A stretch of 64,000 nt of DNA, taken from assembly GCF_037975245.1 (NCBI RefSeq), contig NC_092569.1, positions 24,659,168 through 24,723,167 on the forward strand. The letters run 5' to 3'. The stretch's first letter is position 1. Every line of letters begins with the position of its first letter. Source of the stretch: Apostichopus japonicus (Eukaryota; Echinodermata; Holothuroidea; Aspidochirotida; Stichopodidae). The notes beneath the pieces were generated by a model, which was given only the letters and a program-made list of their open reading frames with translations, was not told the origin of the DNA and made no database searches. A program made the translations under genes and the position numbers. Shown here one piece after another: positions 14,611 through 26,905 of this stretch.

Positions 14611-15510
14611 TCATCCAGTATGACTTCACAATACAAAAAATTTATATAAAAGATCAGAATCTATCTGAAAATGTTTTTTTTTTATCTTTGGAACAGATTA
14701 TTAAAACTTCAAAGATTGAAGAAATCATATTGATTGTTGTTCGTGAATGGATTTTGTAAGGTGATATCTTAAGAAGTCAAACGAGGGCATTTCTTGAAGC
14801 GAAAGGTGTAAATATGGTTCTGTATTCAACGTCTTATACCTCTATGGACGTGCATGTAACCCTACACAAGATAATCGTATGTGTTAATTGTCAGATTGAA
14901 TAGACCGGCCTAGGGGGACTATTTACATTCACTCCCCCCTTCTCCTTTAGGGGACCAGGGAAAGGTCAATATTTTGATTGGTCAAATATGCCCTCTCTCT
15001 TTTTCAGCAGAGTCAACATCACACTGGCACAATGCAGTAGCTAAAGATTGACTTTTCATCTCTAGAAAAGCGAATTCTTTTTGCTATAATAATTTTGCCC
15101 GAGGTGATGTTATTGGATTTTTTTTTTGGCCAGCATAATCACATCTCCACAGTAGGTATAGGTGTACACTGCGGTTATCAAAACAATTTCCTAAAATAGT
15201 CAGCTGAAAAAAAGGTGAGAAAATCATTTTCAATATATACCAATGCAATGTAGCCTATACGTCTTTCATCTTATTAAAATATTCCTTATATTCTCTTCAA
15301 TAGGGAGGGGAGAACTTGAGCGAGGGGTGGGATTAGGAGTTGAAAACCTGTAGCTAAGGTATCCCTATATACATATAGACTTGTACCACAACAATGCGTG
15401 TCTTGTGAAATTTCAAACAAAAGCTCACTCTAATCGTTCGCAATTTATCATAGTTTAATAATTTACTTGGTTGAAATGTAACAGTTCTGCTATGGGGGGT
15501 GGGGTGGTGG
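14611..15510. other. Gene-free stretch
   Basis: AT-rich, with short poly-T runs near 14680 and 15120. No recognisable gene, RNA or repeat family. The last eight bases (GGTGGTGG) form the 5' target duplication of the next element. Confidence 0.5.
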
Positions 15511-16196
15511 CAGGCGCGGCGGAACGGGAAAATTATTGGGGGGGCTTATGTGTGGAGACTATCTAAGCGGAGGGCCACCATCAGTTGGCGCGGAGCGTAC
15601 AAGAAAATTTTGGGTTTTTCAAACCCCCAGATGGCCGGAAACGGCACTTCCCGAGTGTTTAATGCTGCGAATACCCGGCCCTAAAATATGGGTCTCAAGC
15701 CTACAATTTCTCAGATTGCACGTAAAAATCTGTAAAAACATTGTAATTTGTATATTCGATGGTGTTTTAAGAGAGTAGCTATTACTCGTAGTGTACTCGC
15801 AAAGACGTTTTTGAGTGTAGTAAGGGGATGTTGGAGAACTGGCTGAAATGTGGCAAGTCATTGGCCTAGGACGAAGTTGTGTTGCGCTTACCGGTACTCA
15901 CACTCACTGCTTCCACTTTTCACGGGGCGTGAAGACGCGGTTGGGGTGACAATGTGGTCTATAGCCAGGGGACGGGCCGAGGGTCCCCCCAGCATTTACT
16001 AAAATTGTTACACCTATATAGTATACGTGTGCATCGGACAGATCGACAAGTATGCATTGAAAAATGGGCAGATGCACGTTGTCGGAGCCATGGTAAATAT
16101 TGGGGGCGGGGGGGGGCTTATCATGCATTTTCCCCCTCAACTTTTTCATTGGGGGGGCTGAGCCCCAAAGCCCCCCCCCCGGTTCCGCCGCCACTG
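15511..16196. mobile_element. hAT-like non-autonomous element (MITE), 686 bp
   Basis: The 5' end is CAGGCGCGGCGGAAC, and the reverse complement of the 3' end is CAGTGGCGGCGGAAC, giving an imperfect inverted repeat. The element is flanked by an exact 8-bp duplication, GGTGGTGG, at 15503-15510 and 16197-16204. CA-type ends with 8-bp duplications are characteristic of hAT elements. G-runs follow the 5' end and a C-run precedes the 3' end. No transposase frame was found. The flank is G/T-rich, which slightly weakens the duplication as evidence. Confidence 0.75.
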
Positions 16197-16204
16197 GGTG
16201 GTGG

Positions 16205-19200
16205 GAGAGGGGGGTGGAGAAAGTTTTAACTACCATTGGTTGGATATATAAGCCACAGGGAGTCATGGAAGGTCACGTACTTCTTCTTCTGAAATTTAGC
16301 CCTCAAAAGTTAGCTGCAAACATGATTTTGCTCAAGTTAATGGGCATAGCAGTACAAAATCTTAACGCGCTTTTATTGATGTTTCTTATGCATCACCGCC
16401 GGTTATTTTGGTAGTAACTTCAGTATCTACCGATACTTATCTTCCGAGAACTACTTAATCCACTATTGTAGTCATATATATTTAATGGCCATTTTGCATA
16501 GAGATATTTGTCCAACTAGGATGTACAAGGCAGAGGCGGCGGAAGGTGTTTTGTCTGAGGAGAAGGAGGAGGAGAATGAGAAGGAGGAAAAGAAGGCATT
16601 AATTTCGAGAGGCAGTGGGGCATCTCAATCCCTCCTGAGGTAATGGAGCCTTTGATGTGCATGCATGCTGTACCACAAGTTCCAGTATTTGAATGTTATT
16701 CAATACAATTGCACCTTTTATGATACGAAAGAGCACTTCTTAATTTTTAAATTTGAAAAAGTTACAATTTAATTACAAAAGAAAAGGGTACTCCTCTTCG
16801 AAAATGAAAGGCATTCATATATCACTTTCAACATTTTGACAACACTGGACGGGAACAGCACGTGCCCCACAACCCCCCCCCCCCCCCCACCGTACCCTGT
16901 GTGGCCCGCCTCGTCTCAACCACAAGACACGGTAATACTTTAATGGCAATGCTGGTGTACGTCCATCAATGTGACGCACTCTCAACATGTAAGTATATTA
17001 CTCTGTCAGGGTATCACACTTCATATGGTCTCATCAGCTGGTTCTTGAAATTTGATTTGATTTTGAAAACAAGGCATGATCGTAATGTGTGCTCCATAAT
17101 TTGCCACAATACAACAATATTAATGCTCATGGGATATTTATATAGCGGGTCTTGTAAAATTAGGCTGAAATTCCTGTATATTACTGTTATTTTGTATTTT
17201 TCCTTGAACATATCATATACTAGTTGTGTCTCAGGAGGGGTCAAGTCGTAATAGTTTTTTCTGTTAGCGATCTTGTGTTTTTTTTTTAAATCAATATCCG
17301 GCAGGTAATTTCTTTTTTTTTATCCTTTTTCTCAAAGGACAGACCGATGTTTCCATCAGTCAAGCGATTAAGAACTGCTTGGAACGGCACCGATACCTCC
17401 AGGGGTCATTTTCATCACCTTTTATCGAGGAGAGCAACTGGAAACAAAATTATGTGGATCAATGTAGCATGTTAGAACTCTTGAGTATTGTTGAATTTCG
17501 CAGAACTAGTCCATTTTCAACGACTACACATGCATTGCACGACCATTAGTAGCATTCTAACGTCAAATTGACTTGCAATCTGAATCTTGTTCTCGGGCTG
17601 TCAAAACCAAACATGAAAACAAAAAAACTCTCTTGATTTTCGCTTTACTGTATTATTATCATTATCCAGCATTAAGATAATGCTTTGTCTACAAAATTAG
17701 AATAGGTGTATTATTTTGTGAAACCGACGGGCCAGAAGCTTTTCAACTTGATATGTATTAATCAAATAGTTCATTATACGTGTATAATGCCCTCAGTATA
17801 ATGGGATATATACGTAACGTGCTTTAATAAATATAGCATTAGCTTTGGAATGACCAACTGTCAACGTAAATTATTGGAAGTATTCGGCCTATGCTCTGTA
17901 GCACTCCCTTGAGAAGACATCATCAACTAAATGCATCATGTGTTCACCATCTTATATTTCGCTCATTATTGTTACCCTCGTCAATTGGTCCATCTTCCAA
18001 GTTCAAATTTCTTATTACAGTGGAAAAGTTTCATCCCAAGCGATTAACTATTTTATTAGCTCAAATTTAATTTGACTTTTAGTGTTCTCTGTTCATATCT
18101 CAGTCTTCGAATAAAAGCTCATTGACCTGTTTGTATAAGGACCAGAGTGTAACCATCCTGCGCTAGATTAGAAGAGGCAGCGAGATAAAGATTAATAGGT
18201 TTAAAGACAGTAACATATATATCATTCAAATAGGATGACGACTTGGTCAAGTCTAAACAAGACATCGCATCCTTCCCTGGAATCGGTAGGTGCAGTCGTG
18301 TCCTGCAAAAAATAATTAATCCATTGACTTGTTATATGCAGAGCTTCTCAACCGGGGGTCCATGTAGACCCCCAGGGAACGTCTTGTGGGTGAATCGAGA
18401 AGAAGGGGGGAGGATTGGGGGATGGCTTAAGAATAGGATAATCCTCTCTGAGGAGCAGACTCTTCAATAGTACTAGCAAGACCTGTACATTATGTACCGC
18501 CGGGCCGTGCTCCTATACACACTATGTTAGACAACAGCCTATATTATTTAGAGTACAGCCAACAACGTAAATAAATCTAGAGAACAATGTTGCCGAATTA
18601 GAATAGTAGACTACCCATTCGTTCCCTTTTGGCGTTCCATATGTATGAGCCACGAGAGTTGACGGAGTTACAGTAAAAGAAATCCGAACTGTCGAACAAA
18701 TATATATTTGACAAATTCGCAAGACATTCGTCCCTATTCTTTCAACTGTTCAATCTCAATACAGCTTAGAAGACGGTCATTGACTAAGAAGTGACCAAAG
18801 TAATGTCTAGATCTGTAGAGTGAATCGTAACAGATAAATAACATGACCATTGATCGAATCGTAATGTTCGTCGTTACAGTATAAGAGAGAAAGTGATTGG
18901 AAAATATATGGTACGTTTTATTTTTATGCAGAAATATTTATGGAGGGGGAATGAGGAAACAATTTTGTTTTCACCCAGGTGGGGAATCTGAGAATAATGG
19001 TTAATAAGCTAGGATACTCAATTTGTAATCTTTCCAAGGTCACAATTGCATAGATAGACATTTTCAATCTCATCTACCTGCAGCTCTTGTTGCATGCGGA
19101 AACTTTCTGTTTCAACCGGGAATTAAATCACCTTCAATCTTCCCGAATTATAGTTTATTTCATCCTTTTCAACATTCAAACAAAATGATGGCTGAGAAGA

Positions 19201-20169
19201 TGCCAAAGTAGACTGAATCACTTTAGCAGGTCTGGTTTAGGCCTGTTTTCGACAATGTGTCGGCGGATCACAAAAAGCCACTCTCACTTTATAAAGACAC
19301 ACCAAATTTATTGTCCCATATCACCATTCCACCTCCCCCCTCCCCCATGCCTCGACTCCCCGCTACCACAGCTGACAAACGTCAGCACGTAGCATGCCAC
19401 CTGCGGCCGGACAATATATACTGACGTTCTTCTCCTCTGAAATTCCCTTTAAGGGGACACAGATAATTTGTTACAAGATCAGACATTCACTGCCACCAAC
19501 TTAGAAATAAACTTGGAAAAGCTTTAGGGCACCCCCACCCCATGTGTCATCCCACGGGACATTAGGGTAGCAATGATGTCAATAATAGGGTGAATGGATG
19601 TCACACAGGGTGACACGTTTGTAAGAGAGGTAATAACATGTTGCAATTTATCTTTTCATCGTGTTTCTCGAACACGTTCTCTCTCAATGTTTTAGTTTCA
19701 GGCTGTTTTCTGAAACATTCAATATTACAGAACGTCTTAAATGACAAGATAAAACTTGATTTATTCCAATTTTGAAGGAATTCAAATGATCTGATTTCAA
19801 GTTTTGAACCAGTCTTTTTTTTTCTCTTTTTTTGTGTGGTATGCTCATCAATATCAGTCTCCTGTTGTCATTCGTTCCACGAAGAAAAGATTACATAGAA
19901 CAGGCATCAAATCCGTGCATCGATGGAAAACTATGTCACGAAAAATCGGCTCTTCGATTAAACGGTTCCCCCCTCCCACTGACGCGTGCCCTGTGCCTAG
20001 AACAGTCAGCAATCTTAATAACTGACATATGGTGATTAATGTATTAAGGTTTTCGGTTGAGAGGAAGAAAGTGACCAAAGTCATTTCGGGACAACAATGT
20101 CTAGTTCAAAATAAATATTTACAGAATGGTGCCATAAGTGAGGTGAAGCATCTGATCCTGTTATGTCAT
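16205..20169. other. Gene-poor stretch with a possible hAT terminus
   Basis: No supported gene. The second copy of the 12.2-kb repeat block lies at 16895-16937, next to a long C-run (about 16872-16888). At 18342, CAGAGCTTCTCAACCGGGGG followed by a TCCATGTAGACCCCC palindrome resembles the CAG-x-GGTTCTCAACC ends of hAT elements; no matching other end was found. Frames at 16862-17251 (+) and 18522-18722 (-) are unrecognised. Confidence 0.4.
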
Positions 20170-20625
20170 TAGGTAATTAGGTAACAGCCAAATTGGAACT
20201 AAGTATACCCAAGAAGCTGATACGTTTGTGTTACCACGAATGTTGTAAGGCATCACACATATGGGGCCCTGGGTACATCCAGGGAGCTGATGCAACATGG
20301 GATCTTAGTACACACATGTATATGATACGTTTGAGGGAACCACGCATGCTACCTTCCGGTAACAGCCGAATAGAATATTGGTACACATAAGTAAGTGATA
20401 CATTTGGGGTACCACGCATGTTACCTTCCGGTGAGAGCCAAATGGGGTCTTAGTACACACGGGTAGCTGATACGTTGGGGTACCACGCATACTACCTTCC
20501 GGTAACGGTCTAATGGGATCTTGGTACACACAGGTAGCTGATATGTTTGGGGTAACACGCATGCTAAATGGGATCTTGGTTCACTTAGAGAACTGATACG
20601 TTTGGGGTACCACGCATGCTATGTT
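20170..20625. repeat. Minisatellite-like array, about 70-bp unit, six copies
   Basis: The motif GCTGATACGTTTGGGGTACC followed by ACGCATGCTACCTTCCGGTA recurs at about 20216, 20322, 20395, 20466, 20535 and 20591. Spacing is about 56-105 bases because of small deletions and insertions, and copies differ by scattered substitutions. Short minus-strand frames made of repeated CVYQ/TPN segments are by-products of the array. Confidence 0.85.
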
Positions 20626-20814
20626 GATATTTTTACGACTTCCTTAACTGATTTTTACCCCAAAAGGACACATTCAGGTGCCACTTTGAGGTTTATCAAA
20701 AACCTTGGGGGAGGGGGGTGCACGTGCCTCCCGCATCTTCCGTCAGCCCGACTCTATCCTCTCTAAGTTAGCGGGCCCACAATGCTTCAGCACCATGTTG
20801 GCCTACCCGTCATC

Positions 20815-21093
20815 CAGGCACGTAGCCCCGGGGGAGGATACGTGACCTACCCCCCCCAAAAAAAAAAAAATTCTAGGTCAATAAAAAATGTAAGGTTGTA
20901 TACAAATAGAAAATGGAATACATATGTAGGAAAAAAGATGGACAAGTTTTTGGCATCTAAGCCCCCTGAGATAAGTTAAATTTCTCAAATGGTTCAGGGA
21001 TACCCTCTCCCACCAGCCAGACCCCTCCGCAAGACCGGGATCCTCCTGCGTTGACCCCCCCCCCCCCCACCTGTTACTATGGCTACGGGCCTG
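20815..21093. mobile_element. hAT-like MITE, 279 bp
   Basis: The 5' end CAGGCACGTAGCC matches the reverse complement of the 3' end, CAGGCCCGTAGCC, at 12 of 13 positions. The flanks are CCGTCATC and CCGTTACT, an 8-bp duplication in which the three differences are all C/T transitions. An internal C-run follows the 5' end, and another long C-run precedes the 3' end. There is no coding capacity. Assignment to hAT rests on the end type and duplication length only. Confidence 0.6.
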
Positions 21094-24000
21094 CCGTTAC
21101 TCCCTCTCCAATCAATGTTCTCTTTGAACCAAGCTTGCCGACAAATTAACTGAATGTGAGCTACTCTCAAGCAGCGATAGTTGTCCGTATACCTCTCGTG
21201 TTATCATCCAGAATAGCCTAAAATTGTTCTTTAAAAATTGAGGCCTTCGGTTTACGTTCCAGGATGATAAATGAAATATAAGCAAGTTTAATATGTTTTC
21301 ATCCGATCCTCATTGAATAATAAACTGTTCTAGAAATAGTTCATCACAAATAATTGATTCCTTTAAGTTTTACAAGGCGATGAAGATGATTAATCTTTGA
21401 CGATTGTACTTAAAACTATAAAGCATATTCATCCAGGAGAGATTTACAACATTATTTATAACGTCTCGATAACTTCTGCCAAAGATAAGAAACGATGTAA
21501 TCAATAAGAAATACACCACATACCCAAACACTTGGTAAGCAGTACTGTCTGGTTATGGGGGGGGGGGGGTTCATGTATTAAACTTACCAAAGTCCCAGTC
21601 GTTCGTATAATCAAAGAACATAAACACACAATTTTACTTAAAGGGGTTACAAAGTACAGACAGGCAGTTTGTAGAACGCCATATAAAATTTAAACCAACA
21701 TTTACATCTGATTAAAATTTACTGTATTGCATTGATGAGTTTGGGAATAGATATTGGAGTGATAGACATATGTTCCTTAATTTGGTGCCAATTTTTTTTA
21801 TTGACCAGTTGCCGTGGTGACAGAAACTGACCAATGACAATGCTGACGTTTTTATACCATTATGTGATGTATTTACTAGCCTTTATCTGTTAATCTCTTC
21901 ATTTAGGGGTGGGGGAGGGGTGTTTGGGGGGTGTTTGGGGTGTATGAAGTTGTAGAAGGGATCGTCACGGATTTATCGTCTATGGGTGACTAATAATAAT
22001 GATTGGTGTGATACAACCCAAACAAAGGTTGCGCATGTGAAAGGCAATTAGAATATGGCCAAACTGCTAAGACTCCATTGTATAGGCAAACAAACTTGGA
22101 TTGAAACTCAACAATCTAATGTCTTGAATTGCTTGCAGAGTCATACAATAAATCCGTTATGTACACGATGCGGCTATAATAAAAACAACCAAGTGGCTCA
22201 GGCTTATTTCACTGGCGTATAACTCCCGCGTAGTAGAACTTACAACTACCGACACACACATATACTTATATGGGTATGTGGTAAGTGCCACTTGACACCA
22301 TGCCAGTTTTCAATATGGGTATAGGTCTGACATATGAACCATTGTCTGTAACTGTTACAATATGACGTCTAAATTACCGATTATTCTTACCATGCCTTTC
22401 TAACACATTGCTTATAAATCCGCCACGTTCCCCTCTTCTACCTCCCCATTCCTACTGGTTCTCCAGCTTCCATTTGCGACAGAGATTGGAATCATTTTGG
22501 GACGGAAGGACGGATAGGAAAGAGACATAAGCCGCAACCCCACCCTCAACCCCACCCCCACCCCTCATAAATAGATCACAGAAAAGTAGGATTTTACAAG
22601 GCCCCCACGCACTTCGAGGGAGGGGGCCTTATCCAATAATGATCTCCCCGCAGGTGTAGTGCCTCCACAAGAGTCAATTTAAACGCCTGACTCTGCCCCC
22701 CCCCCCCAACGCCCCCATCCTCATACTAAACCTGTCTCGGGTTGGCTGATTGGTTGAGTAAACGTCACGCACGGTTCTGACAGGAAGGTAGCTATAAGCA
22801 TATCTGGATTGTGCATTACACTACTGTTGAAAGAGCAGAATTCTGCTTGAATTGTATTATTAGCGTAACTTTATACGTCATTCTTGAAAATGCACGCGCG
22901 TAAATAGCAAACATGTTGAGTTATGTCATATACAAACACCGATGCATAACATATCTTTAACTAAGCGAGTCTCTGCTATTTAGACTCGTTAAGAAATATC
23001 CATCATGTTTGCACTATTGCATGTAAAACAATTTTATAATTATAGGTTACCCACAAGTTTAACATCAATGCCATTTCTCATTATTTTTACAGGTTTACGA
23101 TCGAACCTATCACAAACGACTAAACGTAATTGCATTCCTTTCACAGGGAAGCATGATATATATTCGTGACGTCAAAATGAATACACCAATCAAAAACTCA
23201 TTGACCTTAGCAAAACTTTTAGATGGGCACCCTTTAGTCGGCAATGTAACTATTATAGCCGGAAATCGGCTATACTTATAGCAGATGTTCTAGTCTAAAC
23301 GCGGTCATTGAGTTTATCTGGATTAAACTGACATATGCTTGGAAATTTCCAAAGAGGAGAGATTTTCTGACAGTGGAAGAAGTATCGGAAAATGTTGTAA
23401 GCTGTAATCGAAATGGTTAACGCAGTTTACACGATCGCAACACCGTTTGCCCTATAACACTAGGATTCTGCGCTGTATTGTAATTCAATTTAATTATGGT
23501 CAACAAGATCGTTTTATACGCAATTCGTTATGCAAATTTACCAGTAAACATATGAATATTTATATCTGCACAGTGGATATCTATGTCGTTTCTCTGCCGT
23601 TCGGCTAAGTTCATGTGATCACATGTAATCCATAGGACTGATAATTTGGCATAACATCTTCATGAGCATACGGTTACATTCTCGGTGTATAAAGGGACCA
23701 AGGTTGAGAGTGGGTCAAGTTGTTTACTCTTTGTGTAAATGTTCTATCTAATCGGCTGACTTTTCAACAACAACAACAAGAAAGTAACTTTGTCGCATAC
23801 CCTGCAAACGAACGGACAAATTAACGTTACTAACCACATAGAGCTATGAGTATGAAAATATACGACTGTCATGGACGTCAATCCCAATTGAAAAAAGTGG
23901 GGTGGGGGGGGGGGTGGGAGGACATAAATGACTAAACATGGAGAAATCTGAAGGGGTGTGCGCGGAGCGAACACCGCAAGCGCCACGGCGCAAAACCTTT

Positions 24001-24896
24001 ATCGGGTGGGTCCAGGGGCCGCCTTAGGGCCCCTGATAGGGTCCAGTGAACTCACATCTAGAAATCATTTCTTCTGTATATGGTCCTTGAATTGATATGT
24101 CAGTCATAATTATATTTTAACAATTGTCATATCTGACAAGTGATTAGATATATCTATTTAACATCCGGTTGTAACTTTTTCATTCAAACTTGAAACTTAA
24201 GCAAATACGGAAACATTCTTAAACTTTGCACACATAAATGATTGACGCCTCTGACATCTGTGCATTATATACGTCACTTGTTTATCACATATGTCAATAA
24301 TGCCAGTACAACGTACATGTTGTCCTGCAGTCAATAAGGGCCATATTTTAATTAAGTCATCACGTTGAAGTGGAATGAAATACAGTTTTTTTTTTCGTTG
24401 GTGATTTTCTTTTTACCATTCGTTACTTGTTTTCCATGCATAAGTGAACACATAAAAGGTCCTATGTGCTGGGCCTATCGTGATTAAGGACATGGAAAGT
24501 TTCCGTGCAGGCTATATGTGACTAAAAGTAATATCATTAATTTCTAACTTTTCAAAACAAAAAGATACACAAAAAGAACACATAGATATTATATATTACT
24601 GAGCAACTAGCTTACATTTGGAGGGGAGACAGTTATAATAGTGTGTCTTATAGTCACGCAAGGTTATCTTATTTTGAGGAGAATCTAATGAGATTTGGTG
24701 AATTTGAAGAAATTGACAAATAGGTTAGTCAAACTAAATGGAGGTTTCTATAAGCGAGAGGGGAAGGAGAACAATTCGAGAAGAAAGTCTTACCTATACC
24801 CCCGACCCTCTCCCAACCCCCAGTAGCCTTCGTCAATCTTCTAGGACAAGTTTACAACTGTGGAGCTTGTAAGGAAGACTTTCTCTGCCGAATAGC
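21094..24896. other. Gene-free stretch
   Basis: No supported gene. G- and C-runs occur near 21558, 22697 and 23905. At about 23950-24045 a GC-rich patch (GCGCGGAGCG, then GGCCGCCTTAGGGCCCCTGA) looks like a repeat fragment. The core GCGCGGAGCG also occurs inside the 15.5-kb MITE. The minus-strand frame at 23744-23986 crosses this patch and is not credible. Confidence 0.4.
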
Positions 24897-24936
24897 ACTT
24901 CTAGTAAAGTGGTCTATAGACCACTCTACTAGAAGT
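24897..24936. repeat. 40-bp near-perfect palindrome
   Basis: ACTTCTAGTAAAGTGGTCTA is followed directly by its reverse complement with one mismatch, so there is no loop spacer. It could form a cruciform or an RNA hairpin. There is no gene on either side within several kilobases. Confidence 0.85.
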
Positions 24937-25497
24937 TATTGGTGTCATCATCTCATCCAAGTGTTTGTTGATCCTCATGAAGAATATGCAAATATGCGAT
25001 GAACTTTATTAACATCAAACACAGTAAGTAAGTAGCCTATACCCTTTTAAGATTTAGATAAACTTCTGTTGGACAGTAGAAATGGTCGGTTTGATCAAAT
25101 AGCTTTTGTTTGTATCGTCGTCGTATTTGCCTTAGCCTAATAAACACAAAGCATGTAACGGATAGACCTTACTGTATTATTTCTCTCAAGCAAAGAGAGA
25201 GAGAGAGGTGGAGGAAGATAAATGGACGGAGTAGAGGAGTAGCGTAAAGGACACCTCTTGTAAGGTACTACAGAGGACTGGCTAAAATAGGTAATTAAGA
25301 AACTAGACGTGTTACGTAATAAGTGTGTGTGTGTGGGGGGGGGGGTAGTAGGGGAGTAGAGGACCGAAATATTCTTTATGATTGTGATGGACGGGGGGGG
25401 GGGGGCAGTGGATTTCTACCATTCATCTAGATTTTAGTTAATATTCCCTGGATCCACGTCGAATGTGGTTCCATTATGCCTGGGAGCACTTCCATTT

Positions 25498-25615
25498 GCT
25501 TGTTTGTTTGTTTTATTCGCACTCAGATTGTTCAAAATACAAAAATATTACAAAGACATAATAGACAAAGGACGGAAATGAAAAGAACAAAAAGAGTAAC
25601 AGGAGCTAAACCCAT
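25498..25615 (-). mobile_element. Possible retroelement 3' end
   Basis: Read on the minus strand, the segment runs from AATGGGTTTAGCTCCTGTTA to GAATAAAACAAACAAACAAG, that is, an AATAAA followed by a short (CAAA)n tail, as in LINE or SINE 3' ends. No coding remnant was recognised upstream, so the call is tentative. Confidence 0.3.
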
Positions 25616-26469
25616 TAGGCTGACAGAGCGTCGGCCCATTTACATTATGGTATAAGAGGACTTATTAGTGTCTATATAGCCTTGGTTGCCACTTTACACG
25701 CCGCCACCATGAGCTTTATAGTGTAAAATAGCTTACCACCCCCCCCCCCCACCCTCTCTCTCTCCCTCTCTCTTTAAAAGAACCTCTGTACTTTTAATAT
25801 CATTTGACAAGCTGATCGCGCTCTTTCAAGAGCTTAGCATATCGATAGTAATCGGTTCTGGTCAGGTTATATTCTTCGTTCTGGTGTGTGTTTTGAGGCC
25901 ACTATAACCTATTCTTCATTCTATAGTACGATCGCAGCTAGTATTATTGAAAGCTCGCAAAGGGATTGAATAAAATATTTGTATACCAAATAGGATCTAC
26001 GTATGAGACTATTGTTTGGAACTAACTTTTCAAACTTTGGACATAAACTCACTCAAGTCAGGCGATTGCGAAGGTAAGTGTTTCCTGTTTAACGTTTAGC
26101 GAATAGTTTTTACGTTGCACCTACAACCGGTCTCGTATAACCGAGGTACGTACTTTCCTAACACCATGACGTATGGAAACGTAGCTACGTCGTTAGTGTC
26201 AACGTCATGACAACGTATAGTGATAACGCTTAGACATATATAGGGTGCAATTTCTAACACGTAAATTGTTTCAACGCATTTGTTTTTCTATAGTACGTAC
26301 CATGAGCAAGAAGTGTTAAATTGAAGGATTTTCTACCCAAACCGTCATAAATGTTAGCTGTAAATGCCAACACGTAGGCCTACTGTACGTGACAGAAATA
26401 TGCATTATTCGTTGCACATTTTACAGCCCCCCTGTATATGTATAGGGCTCAAGTAACCTAGTGTCTACA

Positions 26470-26905
26470 CCTTATATGTAATATATAAGGCATTTATATA
26501 ATGTCATAACTAAAACGATATTCTATGGCGCTTTACAATGAAAAAATAAAACATACAAAAGAACAAAAAACAGCAACAAGACAGAAAAGAGAAAAAGAGG
26601 ATTACTTAAAGGCCTCATTAAAGAGAACTGTCTTCAGAGCTTTTTTGAAAGAGAGAAATGTGGATTGATTAGCAACCGAAGACGGAGTCATTCCGCAGCC
26701 TGGCCCCAGTTACAGAAAATACACGGTTGCCAAACTGTTTTGTGCGGGTGGTGGGAACGTTTAAAGTAGTAGCAGATATACTTCTTATACGGTATGACGT
26801 AACACGCTTAGTAAACATCTTACACAAATTATCGGGGACCTGTTTATTAATACATTTATAAATCAGCTTAGCCAGTTTGATCCACCCTAAACTCTTCTAG
26901 TACTA
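26470..26905 (-). mobile_element. LINE (CR1/L2-like) 3' fragment
   Basis: The minus strand encodes a degraded reverse-transcriptase C-terminus. First, LGWIKLAKLIYKCINKQVP is followed by KQFGNRVFSVTGARL (about 26905-26695). After a one-base frameshift comes SSVANQSTFLSFKKALKTVL (about 26690-26610). This order matches the common LINE tail pattern LHWLPV...YKxLN, FGxRxFSVxxPxLWN, LP, FKxxLKTxLF. The following 3' UTR contains TTGTAAAGCGCCATAGA and ends near TATATAAATGCC, as in many L2/CR1-type elements. The copy is 5'-truncated with an in-frame stop at its 5' edge, and it is dead. No single long ORF covers it. Confidence 0.7.
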
